Below are positions 37,659-47,044 of a stretch of DNA of 64,000 nt, piece after piece. Position numbers and translations under genes: made by a program. The notes beneath the pieces are model-generated. The model saw only the letters and a program-made list of their open reading frames with translations, had not been told where the DNA came from and did no database searches. The stretch spans positions 62,001 to 126,000 of the forward strand of contig NZ_VKNW01000007.1 of NCBI RefSeq assembly GCF_007474535.1. Reading direction: 5' to 3'. The stretch comes from Chryseobacterium echinoideorum (GTDB lineage Bacteria; Bacteroidota; Bacteroidia; Flavobacteriales; Weeksellaceae). The stretch's first letter is position 1, and every line of letters begins with the position of its first letter.

Positions 37659-38564
37659 GTGAAAAAATCTATATTAATTATTTCAATTTTATTACTAAGC
37701 TCATGTAATGAAAAAAAATCACAAAATATAATAAGTAATAACAATAGTGATACAATCACGGCAGATCAGAAAATTATACAAAATTCTTTTACCTCTCTAC
37801 TAAACCAAAAAATAAATATGGAGGGACTGAAACTTGAAAACAAAGAAAATCTTAAAAAGTTTAACGGTTTTAAAGGACTAAAAATTGATAGTAATTTTAA
37901 AGATTTTATAATTGATAGTGAATCTAAAATTATAACTGATAAAAATATCAAAAATCACAACTTTAAAGAGGTTCAATATATTCCTAAATCATTAGACATT
38001 AAATCTGGTCGCGGTAATATTATGTTTGTGAATTTAATATTTATAGATGAAATTTTAAAAAAAATAGAAATTCACCAACAAGAAAGTTGGCAAATTAGTT
38101 CTACTGAATATCAATCCAACAAATTTTCGCGTGGAATAAAACATAATAGCTTTATCGAAATATTTACATCAGCGTTTGGTAAACCAGATTCTTTCCAATA
38201 TTTTATATGGGGGAAGCAACCTCAGAAAATGAATGGTGATTTTAATAAAAATCTAAATGAAATAGATCAATCGTATAATGAAACACAAAATAGTGGGAAG
38301 TTTACATCGGTAGATTTAGAATGACATAATGAAAAACTTAGTTATTATTTGTCCATTAAGCCTGAAGATATGAATTATCTATTTCCAGATTCCGAAAAAA
38401 AGAACTTATCTACAAGTTCGTTTGTATCCATTCAAGATATTGATTCCCAAAATATTATCAATGAAATAACAAATGAGATTGCTAAACAAGATAATATGAG
38501 GAGAGAAAAAGAAAAGGAAAATAAGAAGATTCAAGATAAGAAAAATTCGATACAAAGTCTATAA
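37659..38564 (+). pseudogene. Lipoprotein gene interrupted by an in-frame TGA
   Basis: The frame opens at GTG 37659 with a lipoprotein signal (KKSILIISILLLSSC) and runs to a TGA at 38322-38324. The same frame then continues without another stop for about 80 codons to 38564, beginning HNEKLSYYLSIKPEDMNYL, with no ATG close to the break. A single TGG-to-TGA change (VDLEW-HNEK) would explain this. Both halves are Lys- and Asn-rich, with no recognised domain. The upstream half (about 221 aa) may still be made and exported. A sequencing error or stop readthrough are alternatives. Confidence 0.65.
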
Positions 38565-38575
38565 TAAGTTACAAT

Positions 38576-38944
38576 ATGAGATTAAGAATATTTATAATAT
38601 TATCTTTATTATGTTTTTTTTCTGTATTCTCACAGAATAAATTTGTGAGGAACTATACACTTTTTTCAATTATAAAAAATAATAAAATAAGTGAAATAAA
38701 GCCTACACAAGTGACCGTCGAGTACGATTATCCTCTAAAAAAAATTACAATTAATAAATTCGACGGTCAAAAAGAAATTTACAAAATCACTTCTAAATTT
38801 CAAAAATCTAATACAAGCAGTGGTGAAAAATTTTACGAAACAATTGCAACTGATGGAAATTACGATTTTCTTTTTCGATTTTTAGAAAATAAATTAATGA
38901 TTATAAATATGGTTACTCGAAATGGCTTAGTTCTATATAAATAA
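38576..38944 (+). CDS. Small exported hypothetical protein
   Basis: A 122-aa protein with a signal peptide (MRLRIFIILSLLCFFSVFSQ) ending at a typical SQ cleavage site. The mature part is about 100 residues of alternating strands rich in Lys, Asn and Ile. I recognise no family. It starts 12 nt after the broken lipoprotein frame and 10 nt before the next gene, so the three form a cluster. All are more AT-rich than the surrounding core genes, which suggests acquired DNA. Confidence 0.6.
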   Translation: MRLRIFIILSLLCFFSVFSQNKFVRNYTLFSIIKNNKISEIKPTQVTVEYDYPLKKITINKFDGQKEIYKITSKFQKSNTSSGEKFYETIATDGNYDFLFRFLENKLMIINMVTRNGLVLYK

Positions 38945-38954
38945 TTTTTTGAAT

Positions 38955-39428
38955 ATGATTATATTAGGAATAATTGCTTTAATAATTATCATTTATCTAC
39001 TTGATAAAAACAGACATAAAAATGAGATTATTGAGAGGTTAGATAATGAAAAAAATCAGCTGTTAAAATCGAAAAACGGTGAAGAACTAAGAGTCGGGGA
39101 AAAAATTGTTGAAGAATTTTATAAATTATTAAATGCTAGTTCTCCGAGATTAAAAGTTAATACTCACGTAAATGAAAATTTCAGAAAAAGAACGTTTGTC
39201 TCTTCAATAAACGGAATTAAAAGTTGTTACTTTGAAATTGTAATTAAAGACAATAATGTAATTACGATTGAGTTTGATGCTCATACATCTTACAATAGTG
39301 AAGACAACTATCATTATTTTACTTACAATGAAAATATTGCCATGACTGCAAAAAAACTCTGGGCTACAGTTGTTGACCAAATGATTTATGAAAAAATAAT
39401 TGATGGTAATTGCAAAACTTTGTATTAA
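38955..39428 (+). CDS. Membrane-anchored hypothetical protein
   Basis: A protein of about 157 aa. One N-terminal helix (MIILGIIALIIIIYLL) is followed by a charged, coiled-coil-like stretch (residues about 18-45) and a soluble domain with GIKSCYFEIVIKDNNVITIEFDAH. The start is ATG 38955. A TTG at 38949 is the alternative. The domain is reminiscent of small endonuclease-like or VRR-type folds, but no active site is clear. Function unknown. Confidence 0.6.
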   Translation: MIILGIIALIIIIYLLDKNRHKNEIIERLDNEKNQLLKSKNGEELRVGEKIVEEFYKLLNASSPRLKVNTHVNENFRKRTFVSSINGIKSCYFEIVIKDNNVITIEFDAHTSYNSEDNYHYFTYNENIAMTAKKLWATVVDQMIYEKIIDGNCKTLY

Positions 39429-39462
39429 GTTGTATGAGCTAATTTCTTTATGATATGAATAA

Positions 39463-39490
39463 AAAAGCGGAAAAAAAATCTTCCGCTTTT
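39463..39490. terminator. Bidirectional terminator after carB
   Basis: AAAAGCGGAA (39463-39472) and TTCCGCTTTT (39481-39490) form a 10-bp stem between the convergent small-gene cluster and carB. Confidence 0.85.
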
Positions 39491-39510
39491 ACTTTATCTC
39501 ATTCCAAAAA

Positions 39511-42500
39511 CTACATCACCTCCATTTTGAAACTCATGCTTTCGATCACTTTCAGAATGGCTTCTACTGTATCCATAGACGTTAAACATGGGACACCGTT
39601 TTCCACACTCATTCTTCGGATCTGGAAACCGTCTCTTTCCGACTGTTTTCCTTTCGTCATGGTATTGACAACATATTGTACTTTTCCTTTCTGGATCAGA
39701 TCAATCAGGTTAACACTCTCCTCCCCGATTTTATATCCGATTTTGCAAGGAATTCCTTTTTCTTCGAAGAATTTTGCAGTTCCTTCTGTTGCCCAGATTC
39801 TGAAACCAACTTCATGAAATCTTGAAGCCAAATCTGCTGCTTCCTGCTTATGTTTATCAGCAACTGTAAACAAGATCGAACCGTGCATCGGAACTTTTCT
39901 TCCTGCTGCAACCAATCCTTTGTATAAAGCTTTTTCCAAAGTCGTATCTTTCCCCATAACTTCTCCTGTAGACTTCATTTCTGGACCTAAAGAGATATCT
40001 ACTTTCGTTAATTTTGAGAAAGAAAATACCGGAACTTTTACGAAAACCCCTTCTTTATTTGGAACTAATCCGCTTACGTAGCCCAGATCTTTCAGTTTCT
40101 GACCTAAGATTGCTTTAGTAGCCAGATTTGCCATCGGAACTTCGGTAATTTTAGACAAGAAAGGAACTGTTCTCGATGATCTTGGATTTACTTCAATTAC
40201 ATATACATTTCCTTCAAAAAGAACGTATTGGATGTTCATTAATCCTATCACGTTTAATCCTTTTGCCAATCTTTTCGTATAATCAACCAAAGTATCAATT
40301 TCGCTTTGTGAAATATTCTGTGGAGGATACACCGCAATTGAGTCTCCGGAGTGAACTCCCGCTCTCTCGATATGCTCCATAATTCCCGGAATGATTACCG
40401 TTTCACCGTCACAGATAGCGTCGATTTCCACTTCTTTTCCAACCATATATTTGTCGACCAAAACAGGATGTTCAGGACTTGCTTCTACTGCATTTTCCAT
40501 GTAATGTGCCAATTCTGTTTCCGTATAAACAATTTCCATGGCTCTACCTCCTAAAACGTAACTTGGACGCACCAATACCGGATAACCGATTTCGTTGGCA
40601 ATTTTTATTGCTTCTTCTTTTGAAACAGATGTTTTTCCTAAAGGCTGCGGAATCTGCATTTCCTGAAGTGCTTTTTCAAACTTGTCTCTGTTTTCGGCTC
40701 TATCAAGGTCTTCCAGAGAAGTTCCTAAAATCTGAACTCCGTGAGAAGCTAATTTGTCCGCTAAATTGATCGCTGTTTGTCCACCAAACTGTACCACAAC
40801 TCCTTTTGGTTTTTCCAGATCAATGATGTTCATTACATCTTCCTCTGTTAAAGGCTCGAAGTATAATTTATCTGAAATCGAGAAGTCTGTAGAAACCGTT
40901 TCAGGGTTGTTGTTGATGATAATCGCTTCATAGCCCATTTCTTTGATTGCCCAAACTGAATGTACCGTTGCGTAGTCAAACTCAACACCTTGACCAATTC
41001 TGATTGGACCAGAACCCAAAACGATAATTTTTTCTTTATTTGAAACAACCGATTCGTTTTCTTCTTCGTAAGTTCCGTAGAAATAAGGAGTTTCAGATTC
41101 GAATTCTGCCGCACAGGTGTCTACCATTTTATAAACAGGCATTACTCCGCTCTCTTTTCTGAAGTTGAATACTTCTCTTTGAGAAACTTCCCAAAGGTAA
41201 GCGATATTTAAATCTGCAAAACCTAATTTTTTAGCTTCAATTAAAATTTCTTTGTTGAATTTATTGTCAGCTATTGTTTTTTCAAAATCAATTAGTTTTT
41301 TGATTTTCCAGATGAAGAATTTATCTATTTTACTCCATTCTACAATTTGTTCCCAATCGTAACCTCTTCTTAAAGCATCACCGATAATGAACAGTCTTTC
41401 GTCATCACAAACTCTTATTCTTCTTTCAATTTCTTCCGCTGTTAAAGCTTCAGCCTGCTTCGTTTTTAAACCAATATGTCTTATTCCTGTTTCCAGAGAA
41501 CGGATGGCTTTCTGTAAAGATTCTTCAAAATTTCTTCCGATTGCCATCACTTCACCTGTTGCTTTCATCTGGGTTGACAATCTTCTGTCTGCTGTTTCGA
41601 ATTTATCGAATGGAAATCTTGGGAATTTGGTTACCACATAATCCAAAGCCGGCTCGAAACAAGCATACGTTTTTCCGGTAACCGGATTCATGATTTCATC
41701 TAAAGTTAAACCTACTGCGATTTTCGCTGCAATTTTTGCAATCGGATAACCTGTTGCTTTTGATGCTAAAGCAGATGAACGAGAAACTCTCGGATTCACT
41801 TCAATGATATAATACTCGAATGAATGTGGGTCTAAAGCCAGCTGTACATTACAACCACCTTCAATTCCTAATGCTCTGATGATTTTTAATGAAGCATTTC
41901 TTAACAATTGATATTCTCTGTCTGAAAGCGTCTGAGAAGGTGCCACAACGATTGAATCTCCAGTGTGAACTCCCACCGGATCGATGTTTTCCATGTTACA
42001 AACCACAATGGCGTTGTCGTTGGCATCACGCATTACTTCATACTCAATTTCTTTGAAACCTGCGATTGATTTTTCGATCAGACACTGGGTAACCGGGCTG
42101 TGTTTGAGACCTAATTCAGCGATTTCTTTTAATTCAGTTTCGTTGGAAGCGATACCACCTCCTGTTCCACCCATGGTAAAGGCTGGACGAACAATTACCG
42201 GATATCCGATATTATCAGCAAAGTTTAATGCTCCTTCAACGGTATTTACGATGTCTGATTCCGGAACCGGTTCGTTTAATTCTCTCATCAATTCGCGGAA
42301 CAAGTCTCTGTCTTCCGCTCTGTTGATGGCTGAAAGTTTCGTTCCCAAAACTTCTACTTTACATTCTTCAAGAATTCCTGATTTTTCCAATTCTACCGCC
42401 ATGTTCAGACCTGTTTGTCCGCCAAGAGTCGGTAAAAGCGCATCCGGACGCTCTTTTCTGATGATATGACTTACAAACTGAAGTGAAATCGGCTCAATGT

Positions 42501-42693
42501 AAACTTTATCTGCGATTTCCACATCCGTCATAATCGTTGCAGGATTTGAATTGATCAAAATTACCTTGTAACCTTCTTCTTTCAAAGACAAGCAAGCCTG
42601 CGTTCCTGCGTAATCAAATTCAGCAGCCTGACCGATGATAATTGGACCTGAACCGATTACTAAAATTGTTTTTATGTCTGTACGTTTTGCCAT
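39511..42693 (-). CDS. carB: Carbamoyl-phosphate synthase large subunit
   Basis: A 1060-aa synthetase that makes carbamoyl phosphate from bicarbonate, glutamine-derived ammonia and two ATP, feeding pyrimidine and arginine synthesis. Two homologous ATP-grasp halves are visible, each opening with a nucleotide-binding segment ([20 protein letters not shown], then [18 protein letters not shown]). A C-terminal allosteric MGS-like domain starts after about residue 930. Length and motifs are complete. It is the third gene of pyrB-carA-carB, separated from carA by a repeat-filled 176-nt gap. Confidence 0.98.
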   Translation of the reverse strand: MAKRTDIKTILVIGSGPIIIGQAAEFDYAGTQACLSLKEEGYKVILINSNPATIMTDVEIADKVYIEPISLQFVSHIIRKERPDALLPTLGGQTGLNMAVELEKSGILEECKVEVLGTKLSAINRAEDRDLFRELMRELNEPVPESDIVNTVEGALNFADNIGYPVIVRPAFTMGGTGGGIASNETELKEIAELGLKHSPVTQCLIEKSIAGFKEIEYEVMRDANDNAIVVCNMENIDPVGVHTGDSIVVAPSQTLSDREYQLLRNASLKIIRALGIEGGCNVQLALDPHSFEYYIIEVNPRVSRSSALASKATGYPIAKIAAKIAVGLTLDEIMNPVTGKTYACFEPALDYVVTKFPRFPFDKFETADRRLSTQMKATGEVMAIGRNFEESLQKAIRSLETGIRHIGLKTKQAEALTAEEIERRIRVCDDERLFIIGDALRRGYDWEQIVEWSKIDKFFIWKIKKLIDFEKTIADNKFNKEILIEAKKLGFADLNIAYLWEVSQREVFNFRKESGVMPVYKMVDTCAAEFESETPYFYGTYEEENESVVSNKEKIIVLGSGPIRIGQGVEFDYATVHSVWAIKEMGYEAIIINNNPETVSTDFSISDKLYFEPLTEEDVMNIIDLEKPKGVVVQFGGQTAINLADKLASHGVQILGTSLEDLDRAENRDKFEKALQEMQIPQPLGKTSVSKEEAIKIANEIGYPVLVRPSYVLGGRAMEIVYTETELAHYMENAVEASPEHPVLVDKYMVGKEVEIDAICDGETVIIPGIMEHIERAGVHSGDSIAVYPPQNISQSEIDTLVDYTKRLAKGLNVIGLMNIQYVLFEGNVYVIEVNPRSSRTVPFLSKITEVPMANLATKAILGQKLKDLGYVSGLVPNKEGVFVKVPVFSFSKLTKVDISLGPEMKSTGEVMGKDTTLEKALYKGLVAAGRKVPMHGSILFTVADKHKQEAADLASRFHEVGFRIWATEGTAKFFEEKGIPCKIGYKIGEESVNLIDLIQKGKVQYVVNTMTKGKQSERDGFQIRRMSVENGVPCLTSMDTVEAILKVIESMSFKMEVM

Positions 42694-42699
42694 TTCTAA

Positions 42700-42742
42700 G
42701 TTAGATGTTAGATGCTAGATGCTAGAAGTTAGATGTTAGACT
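42700..42742. repeat. Short tandem TTAGATG-type repeat upstream of carB
   Basis: A run of related 7-10-nt units (TTAGATGTTAGATGCTAG and variants) fills the gap. A similar run lies upstream of carA at about 43950-43985. The units could form weak hairpins. No coding role is seen. Confidence 0.5.
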
Positions 42743-42778
42743 TTAGCACTGTTTTTTATTTAGATTTAATTTTAAAAC

Positions 42779-42860
42779 TTGTCATTCCGAGGAATCGAGG
42801 AATCTCTTTTTTAATTATTGAGATTCTTCACTTCGCTATTGCTTCATTCAGAATGACAAA
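42779..42860. repeat. Dispersed palindromic element, copy 1
   Basis: Ends are TTGTCATTC and GAATGACAA. Inner arms are GAGGAATCTC and GAGATTC. Related copies lie at 48444-48523, 51874-51943 and 63689-63786. The size (about 70-100 bp), terminal inverted repeats and intergenic position suggest a small non-coding mobile or REP-like element. Confidence 0.7.
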
Positions 42861-42869
42861 CTGAATATT

Positions 42870-43943
42870 TTACTTTTTAAAGTTTTCCATTAATTCAATG
42901 AAATCATCGAATAAGTAATTCGCATCTTCAGGACCCGGACTTGCTTCCGGGTGATACTGAACGGAGAAACAAGGGTGAATTTTGTGTTTCAAACCTTCGT
43001 TGGTTCTGTCGTTCAATGCGATATGCGTCTCAACTAAATCTGTATTTTTTAAACTCTCTTGGTCTACCGCATAACCATGGTTCTGAGAAGTGATCGCTAC
43101 TTTGTTTTTTTCTAAATCTAGCACTGGGTGATTTCCTCCTCTGTGACCGAATTTTAGTTTGAACGTTTTTGCGCCACAAGCCAAACCAATTAACTGATGA
43201 CCTAAACAGATTCCGAAGATTGGAACTTTTCCTAAAATTCCTCTGATCATTTCTAAAGCCTGTTGGTTATCTTCAGGATCTCCGGGACCGTTGGAAAGCA
43301 TTACTCCGTCCGGATTCATCAGTAAAATTTCTTCTGCGGTAACATCCTGAGAAACTACCGTAATATCACAGTTTCTTTGAGATAACTCTCTGATAATTCC
43401 TAATTTAGAACCGAAATCCACAAGCACTACTTTAAGACCTCTTCCCGGATTTGCATAAGGCGTTTTCGTTGAAACCTGCTCTACCTGATTGGTTGGAAAG
43501 TTGGTTGATTTTAATTCTGAAACGACAGTGCTTTCATCAGCATCAGCGTTTACGATTTTACCTTTCACAACACCGTGATTACGAAGAATTCTCGTCAATC
43601 TTCTGGTATCAATTCCTGAAATTCCTGAAAGGTTTTTCTTTTTAAATAATTCATCTAAAGTAATCTGAGTACGGAAATTCGATGGCAAATCACAAAGTTC
43701 TTTTACAATAAGACCTTTAATTGCGGGTTCAATACTCTCATAATCATCTCTATTAATCCCATAGTTTCCGATTAATGGATAGGTCATACACACAATCTGA
43801 CCGCAATAAGACGGATCAGAAATCAGTTCCTGATACCCTGTCATTCCGGTATTGAAAACTACTTCCCCCGCAGTTTCCAATTCTGCTCCGAAACCTTCTC
43901 CATGAAACACTTCACCGGACTCCAGTATTAACTTTTTCTTCAT
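42870..43943 (-). CDS. carA: Carbamoyl-phosphate synthase small subunit
   Basis: The 357-aa glutaminase subunit that passes ammonia to CarB. The N-terminal domain includes [12 protein letters not shown] and [14 protein letters not shown]. The class I amidotransferase domain has the catalytic Cys near 251 (GICLGHQL) and the His-x-Glu pair in [11 protein letters not shown]. The gene lies between pyrB and carB on the minus strand. There is no separate promoter box immediately upstream, so it is likely part of the pyrB transcript. Confidence 0.97.
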   Translation of the reverse strand: MKKKLILESGEVFHGEGFGAELETAGEVVFNTGMTGYQELISDPSYCGQIVCMTYPLIGNYGINRDDYESIEPAIKGLIVKELCDLPSNFRTQITLDELFKKKNLSGISGIDTRRLTRILRNHGVVKGKIVNADADESTVVSELKSTNFPTNQVEQVSTKTPYANPGRGLKVVLVDFGSKLGIIRELSQRNCDITVVSQDVTAEEILLMNPDGVMLSNGPGDPEDNQQALEMIRGILGKVPIFGICLGHQLIGLACGAKTFKLKFGHRGGNHPVLDLEKNKVAITSQNHGYAVDQESLKNTDLVETHIALNDRTNEGLKHKIHPCFSVQYHPEASPGPEDANYLFDDFIELMENFKK

Positions 43944-44030
43944 TTTTTAAATTAGATATTAGATTTTAGAAATTAGAAGTTAGACTTCTGCATTCTGTTA
44001 TTTTATTTCTTTTTTACTTTATTTTTTAAA

Positions 44031-44089
44031 CCACCCCGTCAAAAATTCATTCTGAATTTTCGCCACCCCTCCAAAGGAGGGGAATTCTG
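44031..44089. repeat. Palindromic repeat between pyrB and carA
   Basis: CCACCCCGTC, a self-complementary middle (AATTCATTCTGAATTT) and CCCCTCC-AAA-GGAGGGG make a two-hairpin element. Its outer blocks match the insert within hsdM at 9516-9553. Confidence 0.65.
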
Positions 44090-44114
44090 TGCGTGTTTTT
44101 TATATTTTTGATTC

Positions 44115-45005
44115 TTATTTAAAAGTATAGCCTTCTTTTTCTAGGGCATCTTTTAAAATTGCCATTCTTGCGAAAACACCGTTCTGCATTTGTTTGAAAA
44201 CTCTTGAACGTTCACATTCCACCAGGTCTGAATCAATTTCAACTCCTCTGTTGATCGGAGCTGGATGCATAATGATGGCTTCTTTTTTCATAGCTTTTTC
44301 TCTTTCTTTTGTCAAACCATATTTTCTGTGGTAATCTGAAGCTGAGAAACTCATTTTTGCATCGTGTCTTTCATGCTGAATTCTCAACAACATTAAAACA
44401 TCAACTTCAGCAATTAATTCATCTACAGAAAGATAAGTCCCATTAATTAAAGCACCTTCATCAAACCATTGTTCTGGTCCAGAGAAATATACTTTTGCAC
44501 CTAATCTTCTTAATGCTTCGGCATTGGAGTTTGCCACTCTGCTGTGTTTTACATCTCCAACAATTCCTATTTTCAACCCTTCAAATTTTCCGAATTCCTG
44601 ATAAATAGTCATCAAATCCAGCATACATTGTGATGGGTGATTTCCTGTTCCGTCTCCTCCGTTGATGACAGGAATTTTAATTTGAGTTAATTCATCGAAA
44701 TATCTGTCTTTTTTATCTCTGATTACGACAAGATTTACTCCCAGACTTTCAATGGTTTTTACTGTATCATAAAGACTTTCTCCTTTGTTTACCGAACTGT
44801 GGGAAGCATCGAAAGGCACAACCTGCAGTCCTAATTTTCTTTCAGCGATATCAAAACTGGTTTTTGTTCTTGTACTGTCTTCAAAGAAAAGGTTGGAACA
44901 GAAAACTTCTCCTTCAATTTTGGCAGTTTTCCCGTTCGCAAAGGCTAATGCTTCTGTTACTATCCTGTTGATTTTCTCGGTGCTTAGTTCTGTAATCGTA
45001 AACAT
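44115..45005 (-). CDS. pyrB: Aspartate carbamoyltransferase catalytic subunit
   Basis: A 296-aa enzyme that joins carbamoyl phosphate and aspartate in the first committed step of pyrimidine synthesis. The carbamoyl-phosphate loop ([12 protein letters not shown], about 42-53), HPSQ, and the HPAPINRG segment that binds aspartate are all present. No pyrI regulatory-subunit gene is nearby. Expression is probably controlled by the attenuator upstream (45026-45135). The start ATG 45005 lies 20 nt after the T-run of that terminator. Confidence 0.97.
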   Translation of the reverse strand: MFTITELSTEKINRIVTEALAFANGKTAKIEGEVFCSNLFFEDSTRTKTSFDIAERKLGLQVVPFDASHSSVNKGESLYDTVKTIESLGVNLVVIRDKKDRYFDELTQIKIPVINGGDGTGNHPSQCMLDLMTIYQEFGKFEGLKIGIVGDVKHSRVANSNAEALRRLGAKVYFSGPEQWFDEGALINGTYLSVDELIAEVDVLMLLRIQHERHDAKMSFSASDYHRKYGLTKEREKAMKKEAIIMHPAPINRGVEIDSDLVECERSRVFKQMQNGVFARMAILKDALEKEGYTFK

Positions 45006-45025
45006 ACTGTCTTTAAATTTTTTAC

Positions 45026-45055
45026 AAAAAAAAAGCGAAGAAACTATCTTCGCTT
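45026..45055 (-). terminator. Attenuator terminator in the pyrB leader
   Basis: On the minus strand AAGCGAAGA and TCTTCGCTT form a perfect 9-bp stem with a 5-nt TAGTT loop (45055-45033), followed by T residues to 45026, just 20 nt before pyrB. The 5' arm is the last three sense codons of the leader peptide and the loop holds its TAG stop. A ribosome reaching the stop would cover the 5' arm and prevent the hairpin. A U-rich tract (TTTACGATATTTATTTT) precedes the stem and could be a UTP-sensitive pause region. Confidence 0.8.
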
Positions 45056-45121
45056 AAAATAAATATCGTAAAGGGCGTCTGCGCCCGGTAATTCTAATGA
45101 TATAAATACTGTGTTATTCAT
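45044..45121 (-). CDS. Putative pyrB leader peptide
   Basis: A 25-codon frame, ATG 45121 to TAG 45046-45044, encoding [20 protein letters not shown] followed by YFKRR. The ATG is only about 7 nt after the -7 box, so the message may be nearly leaderless. The frame ends exactly inside the terminator hairpin. Its role would be to couple translation to attenuation, like PyrL in E. coli, with no function for the peptide itself. It has no homology that I recognise. The evidence is purely architectural. Confidence 0.55.
   Translation of the reverse strand: MNNTVFISLELPGADALYDIYFKRR
45073..45086 (-). promoter_or_regulatory. Pause-type hairpin in the pyrB leader
   Basis: GGGCG and CGCCC pair around a 4-nt loop, placed just upstream of the U-rich tract. 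A hairpin followed by a U-rich pause site is the arrangement known from the E. coli pyrBI leader. Confidence 0.6.
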
Positions 45122-45127
45122 TAGGTG

Positions 45128-45135
45128 CAAAGATA
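45128..45135 (-). promoter_or_regulatory. Promoter -7 box of the pyr operon
   Basis: Minus-strand TATCTTTG is a perfect consensus match, with TTTTG 19 nt upstream as the -33 element. Transcription would begin near 45122-45124. Confidence 0.75.
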
Positions 45136-45216
45136 TAACAATTCTGCAAAATGACAAAATCAAAAACCAGATTTAATTAAAAAAAACTATTCTTTTTTTA
45201 ATTCATTTTTAAATAT

Positions 45217-45224
45217 TATTTTTG
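45217..45224 (+). promoter_or_regulatory. Promoter -7 box of the Lrp-type gene
   Basis: TATTTTTG matches TAnnTTTG and lies 20 nt before the ATG of the regulator. It is back to back with the pyr promoter, about 80 nt away. Confidence 0.6.
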
Positions 45225-45244
45225 TTTCAAACTCAAGCTTTTTT

Positions 45245-45706
45245 ATGGATTTAAAAGATAAAATGATTCTCAGCATCATTCAGGAAGACTCTACACACTC
45301 TGTTAAAGAAATTTCAGAAAGAATCGGTCTTACCTTTACTCCAACGTATGAGCGTATTAAACAACTGGAAAAACAGGGAATCATCGAAAAATATGTTGGA
45401 CTTTTAAACCGTGAAAAATTAGGTTTAAATATTGTTGTTTATTGCAACGTCCGTCTCAAAGAACAATCTAAGAAAGTTCTGGAAACTTTCGAGAAAAACA
45501 TCATGCAGTATGATGAAGTTCAGGAAATTATCAGTCTTTCCGGCGAATACGATTATATGCTGAAAATTATCGCAAAAGATATTAATTCTTATAATGAATT
45601 TACCGTCAATGTCATTTCAAATATTCCTAGTATCGGGCAATATCACAGTTCTATCGTGCTTCATGAGGTGAAGAAATCTACGAAGTTTAAGATTGATTTG
45701 GGATAA
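45245..45706 (+). CDS. Lrp/AsnC family transcriptional regulator
   Basis: A 153-aa feast/famine regulator. The N-terminal helix-turn-helix is within residues 5-45 (SVKEISERIGLTFTPTYERIKQLEKQGIIEKY). The C-terminal RAM ligand-binding domain follows, with the core LSGEYDYMLKIIAKDINSYNEF. Such proteins bind amino acids and form octamers. It is divergent from the pyr operon and a short distance from the arginine operon, so control of either is plausible but unproven. Confidence 0.94.
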   Translation: MDLKDKMILSIIQEDSTHSVKEISERIGLTFTPTYERIKQLEKQGIIEKYVGLLNREKLGLNIVVYCNVRLKEQSKKVLETFEKNIMQYDEVQEIISLSGEYDYMLKIIAKDINSYNEFTVNVISNIPSIGQYHSSIVLHEVKKSTKFKIDLG

Positions 45707-45793
45707 TTATTTAATTATAATAGTTTTTAGCTGTAAAAAATCCTAATAAATTTCTTATTCTTCAAATATTTATACACTCAAAATTCCAGCATA

Positions 45794-47026
45794 ATGCCAA
45801 AAATACTAATAACAGGTAATGGTTTTGATTTAAATTTTAATTTACCAACTTCTTACAGTGATTTTATTCAAATATTAAATTATGTAGAGAAGAATGAAGT
45901 GTATAATTTCGATTCAATATATTCAAATTCAAACAACTATATTAAAATACAAAGTTCATTTATAAAAAATTTGACTTTTAACAAAAATGAAATTGATTTA
46001 TTAAAATCAGACATTAAAGATAATCTTTGGTTTCAGTTTTTTAAAAACGAATTAAATATTGAAACTTGGATTGATTTTGAAAATAAAATAAATTACGTTC
46101 TTAGGTTGCTATTGAACTCAATAAATATTTTCAATGATAAATTTTTCAATAGATCTCCTTTAGATTTAAAGTTATTAATTTATGATTCTACTGTTTTAAA
46201 TAATAAAATAGAAATTATCAATGTTTTATCTTTTTTTCAAATAATTTTGAAAGAGAATGGTTCTTCACATAGTTGGAGTTTTCTTGATAAATATCTCGTA
46301 AAAAAGTACGGCTACTACACAGGTATTGATATCCAAAAAATTGTCAGTTTTCTAAATCAACAATTAAATAATTTTAAAGATATTTTTAATAAATACTTTT
46401 CATTATTCATAATTCCTCTTTATGAAAAAAATATTAACAAACCTGATGCAAGCCTATTAAAATCAATTAAATATTACTTTACATTTAATTATACTCCAAC
46501 TTTTGAAACATTATTTAAAAGTACTATCAAAACAAATTATTTGCATGGTAAAATTAATTCTGATATTAACTCAATTGTTTTAGGGATAGATAACATTCCT
46601 GATGATACGATTGATCAAATTCATTACCTCCCATTTACAAAGTATTATCAGAAATTGAACAACAATACTGATTATTACTTTCTTGATGAAATAAAAAATA
46701 TTAGCAAGAATTCTTCTATGACAAATTATGAATTTTATTTTTGGGGACATTCATTAGATCATTCGGATAAAGATTATATAAATGAGATTTTTGATTTCGT
46801 CACAAATAGTATGTCTAAAATTAAGTCAATTAAAGTTATTTATCATAATGAAGAGTCAAAATCAAAATTACTACTTAATTTATTGGACATTCGTGGGAAA
46901 AATGATATCGTTAGTAAAATGAGAAAAAAGGAATTAGTTTTTCTAAAAGCTGGTTCTGAAGATATGAAAATTGCTCTCAACAAAAGTATAGATACCAAAA
47001 TTTACTCCACTCCAACAATTCATTGA
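45794..47026 (+). CDS. AbiH family abortive infection protein
   Basis: A 410-aa protein with the AbiH pattern. It starts with LITGNGFDLNFNLPTSYSDF, has TFNYTPTFETLF plus YLHGKIN in the middle, and ends with FYFWGHSLDHSDKDYINEIF. The family was first linked to phage abortive infection in Lactococcus. The mechanism is not established to my knowledge. The gene is noticeably more AT-rich than its neighbours and sits alone between the Lrp gene and the convergent argH (18 nt away). This is typical of a single-gene defence insertion. Confidence 0.88.
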   Translation: MPKILITGNGFDLNFNLPTSYSDFIQILNYVEKNEVYNFDSIYSNSNNYIKIQSSFIKNLTFNKNEIDLLKSDIKDNLWFQFFKNELNIETWIDFENKINYVLRLLLNSINIFNDKFFNRSPLDLKLLIYDSTVLNNKIEIINVLSFFQIILKENGSSHSWSFLDKYLVKKYGYYTGIDIQKIVSFLNQQLNNFKDIFNKYFSLFIIPLYEKNINKPDASLLKSIKYYFTFNYTPTFETLFKSTIKTNYLHGKINSDINSIVLGIDNIPDDTIDQIHYLPFTKYYQKLNNNTDYYFLDEIKNISKNSSMTNYEFYFWGHSLDHSDKDYINEIFDFVTNSMSKIKSIKVIYHNEESKSKLLLNLLDIRGKNDIVSKMRKKELVFLKAGSEDMKIALNKSIDTKIYSTPTIH

Positions 47027-47044
47027 TAAATTATTTACTAAAAA

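Noticed and set aside
38349..38564. A separate 71-aa gene starting at TTG
   Set aside because: It is in the same frame as the preceding lipoprotein gene and open back to its TGA, so it is better read as the second half of one broken gene.
41984..42469. A 161-codon frame opposite carB
   Set aside because: It is antisense to a highly conserved gene. Its open length reflects codon bias in carB.
45044..45121. The pyrB leader hairpin as a PyrR-binding or riboswitch site
   Set aside because: No pyrR gene or PyrR-type anti-antiterminator is visible, and the peptide frame ending in the stem fits translation-coupled attenuation better.
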